A stretch of DNA of 64,000 nt, taken from the NCBI GenBank assembly GCA_963970005.1, contig CAXAMN010021618.1, forward strand, positions 409,045-473,044, read 5' to 3'. The stretch's first letter is position 1, and the number at the start of each line of letters is the position of its first letter. A model generated the notes under the pieces. It did no database searches. It was given only the letters and a program-made list of their open reading frames with translations, and had not been told where the DNA came from. Of this stretch, positions 61,617 through 64,000 are shown piece after piece. The stretch comes from Durusdinium trenchii (taxonomy: Eukaryota > Sar > Dinophyceae > Suessiales > Symbiodiniaceae). A program made the translations under genes and the position numbers.

Positions 61617-61730
61617 GTTTCCTACGCTCCTAGTAGCGTCCTTGTTCCTAGTAGTACGACCAGGAGCCCCTAGTAGCGTTCTCGTTACTGGTAGCGATGC
61701 CCTTTGCTCCTAGTAGCTTCCTCTCGGGGC
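61617..61730 (+). repeat. CTAGTAGC-family dispersed repeat, copy at 61.7 kb
   Basis: CTCCTAGTAGCGTCCTTGTT, GGAGCCCCTAGTAGCG and TAGCGATGCCCTTTGCTCCT, the last identical to the copy at 25.5 kb. Confidence 0.75.
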
Positions 61731-62012
61731 CGGAAGCGCCCATCGCTAGCCCACGGGGGCGCATGTGACGCACGGCTGTCCTCAATTCTGATACACCTAG
61801 AGTCGAGCGTTTAAATCCGCTTCAGCGCTGCATTCGCTCCCGAATGCTTTATATATATAATATGTATATATATATATATGTATATAATTGTCTTGATGGC
61901 CGGTCCTAAGGGTCCAAGACTTCGATTGTGGCTAGTTTGCACACTTTTGCCCGCTGATGACAGACTTTGCCCGCTACTACGTGAGCACTTGTGCAAGCCC
62001 CTTCACCGACCG

Positions 62013-62092
62013 TGTCCCTGTGGGACGGCTGGGCGCCAGCCAGACTCTGGAGAGACAGAGAGAGAGAGAGAGCGAGAGAGAGCCGGGGCGAG
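62013..62092 (+). repeat. (GA)n microsatellite with conserved leader, copy 2
   Basis: GTCCCTGTGGGACGGCTG and GCCAGACTCTGGAGAGA precede the GA run, matching the unit at 12929-13001. Confidence 0.65.
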
Positions 62093-62540
62093 CACAAGCG
62101 CGTGTTCCTTTGAGTATCCTTTGTCCAGGAACAGTGCGTTTTAAGAGACACATTTCAATGGGGTGTTCCCCCACCCCACCCAACAGATTGTCTGGTGGTT
62201 GTAGGTTGCCTGTTGGTTGGGTTCGTGTTCCACTCTTCAGAGATTTTCAGAGCCTGTTGCCACCCTTCCCCCACCCCGCCCATTAGATTGTTTGCTGGCT
62301 GAATCTCCTTCCACTTCCACCTTCTCCCCTCTGAAAGTGCGCAAGTGAGTGTTCGGTGCGCAAGTGAGATAAAAGTCCAGTACGCGAGTGAGTGCTTGGC
62401 CGATAGCCCGTGTTCGGGCACAGAGGCCTTTGAGCCTGATTCGCGACCCCCCTCCAGATTTGGGCCACTATGTTCGACTGTTGGACACTAATTAGGCCCG
62501 GCCGGTTGGAACAGCGAGAGAATTGGAAAGAGACTCGGAC

Positions 62541-62645
62541 TTAGTAGCTTCTTCCTACTAGTAGTAAGGCCAGGAGCTACTAGTAGCGTCCTTGTTCATA
62601 GCGATGCTCGTTGTTCCCAGTAGCTTCTAGATGCTTCTAGTATAT
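62541..62645 (+). repeat. CTAGTAGC-family dispersed repeat, copy at 62.6 kb
   Basis: TTAGTAGCTTCTTCCTACTA, GGAGCTACTAGTAGCGTCCT and TAGCGATGCTCGTTG units. Confidence 0.7.
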
Positions 62646-63119
62646 AGTAGCCCTAGCCGCCCCAACCGAAAACTTTGTCAAGATTTGGAGCGGCACACCC
62701 ACTCAAGAGTCACGCATGTGGCGGGCGGAGTGAAATTGTGTGGTCAAGCCCTGCTGGTTTAGTATTATTCTGAGACTGGGGTTTTGGAAGCACTGGCGCT
62801 GTGTTTGCGCAACCGCAACCCGTAACCCGTCCTTTTTTTTGCATAAGGTCGTGGACACGCTCACGCTGCCGTCCAGTCCATGATGGGCCTATATCATCCT
62901 TTATCATACTATGAGTCAATGTGACAGACTATGGTCGAACATGGTTGTTGCAAACCGGCAACTTCTGCGCATAGGGAGTACTATCTAGAACTTGTGGCGG
63001 GGGCGTAAACGTAAGGCAACCATGCCCATCAAATTGTGAGATGAACGTTTGGAGTTGTAAAACGGGTTCTTCATATGTTTGACTTTCTCTTTGCGTGAGC
63101 TTTCGGTTCTCGAAATCCG
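62646..63119. other. no gene recognised
   Basis: Short frames only; an 8-T run at 62834-62841. Confidence 0.4.
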
Positions 63120-63174
63120 ATGGACACTTCAGTCTATCTCTGCGCAACCGCGCAACGTTCAAAAAAGAAATACG

Positions 63175-64000
63175 TACCAGCGTTGACCCCAAACAGTTTG
63201 CTTGGTCCAAGTCCAAACTCATTTTGTGAATTGGTATTGGCAATGCAGGCGTCAGGCACCAAATCATTGCCGTGGCGTCTGGTTTGTGAACAACACAAGC
63301 ACTCCCTTGCTGAACGTTTAAAGACACAATCCGCCAAAAGTTGTGTCGGCGCCCTGGAGTTTTCTTCCCTTTCAATAATTGTTTTTTCTGCCATGCGGCC
63401 AAAGCACCCACAGGAGACTGGAGACAGTGGGGGACACGTGGGGGACAAATGTAAAATATTGTAAAATCATGCGGCCAAAGTGGGAGACAAGTCTAAAATC
63501 ATGCGGCCAGAAAGCACCCACAAAGGATTGGAGACAGTGGAGGACAAATGGTAGTCAAGTGTAAAATCATGCGGCCAGAGCACCCACGAGGGCGCAGATA
63601 GTGGAAAACAAATGTATTACACCACCGTAGACCCCAAACAGGTGGGACAACAAAGAAGCATTCCCAAGTCCATTTTGTGAGATATGGGAGACAAGAAGGA
63701 AGAGAAAGTGGACACACTGACCAACAAGAAGGGAAACATTATACCAGCGTAGACCCCAAACAGAGCAATGTTCAAAAACGAGATCTCCGAACAATATGGC
63801 CAGCAGTATTTCCTAGAGGAAGAAAACTGTAGTCCACCATGTAGACGCACATACAAGATTCAAAGGGAAAGCATTAAAATTCTGTTTTTCATTGACTTTG
63901 CAATGGGACGTCGTACAAGGGCTAAAACATGAAATTTATGGATCCAGGTTGTGACTCAGAGCATCCAGAGCTTACTGGGAGACAAGTGGGAGACAAGTGT
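63175..64000 (+). repeat. interleaved tandem repeats running off the window
   Basis: Two units alternate. One contains ATCATGCGGCC, AGCACCCAC and GGAGACAGTGG (near 63394, 63500, 63565). The other contains ACC(A/C)GCGTAGACCCCAAACAG (63177, 63621, 63743). GGGAGACAAG units recur at 63480, 63687 and to the window end, so the array probably continues. Confidence 0.7.

Overview
The window reads as nuclear DNA of a dinoflagellate, most likely of the Symbiodiniaceae type. All recognisable host genes lie on the + strand. Most are split into short exons, and the introns I could resolve start with GC or GA as often as GT and end in AG before a G. Intron and intergenic DNA is full of microsatellites and short dispersed repeats. 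One cytosine-methyltransferase retrotransposon of a type reported from Symbiodinium is present. The species call is inference. A 10-base N run at 53828-53837 marks an assembly gap.

Layout. 0.5-3.2 kb: unidentified coiled-coil exons, then a membrane-anchored alpha/beta hydrolase in two exons. About 4.2-12.7 kb: small coiled-coil exons of one unidentified gene. 13-17.2 kb: weak exon candidates. 17.6-18.7 kb: an intact, intronless fusion of a heme oxygenase-like domain with a PGRMC/MAPR cytochrome b5-like domain. 19.5-20.7 kb: ankyrin-repeat exons. 23.3-34.2 kb: five successive de novo purine synthesis domains, PurF, PurD, PurM, PurN and a second PurM of a different type. PurF to PurD and PurD to PurM to PurN are physically fused. 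The first PurM and the PurN have lost key residues, while the second PurM keeps its own.

34.4-49.4 kb: a DIRS/PAT-like tyrosine-recombinase retrotransposon with split direct repeats (A1-genes-B1-A2-B2). It has two Gag-like ORFs, a Pol with reverse transcriptase and RNase H, a complete C5 cytosine methyltransferase placed inside the RNase H domain, and a tyrosine recombinase. Its RT domain is interrupted by a 7.2 kb DNA transposon (38046-45216) with terminal inverted repeats and four minus-strand ORFs.

That inner element holds the most unusual signal here: about fifty tiny hairpins, one per roughly 125 bases. They have covarying 4-5 bp stems and, on the coding strand, loops that nearly all start with G and end with A, mostly GNRA tetraloops. 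They fall in all three reading frames.

50-55.6 kb: exon candidates and a second ankyrin-repeat gene. 56.2-60.1 kb: an unidentified serine-rich exon and a voltage-gated cation channel (S1-S4 and pore). 60-64 kb: unassigned DNA and tandem repeats running off the window end. Exon joins were derived by reading frame and family knowledge only; joins not stated explicitly are approximate.
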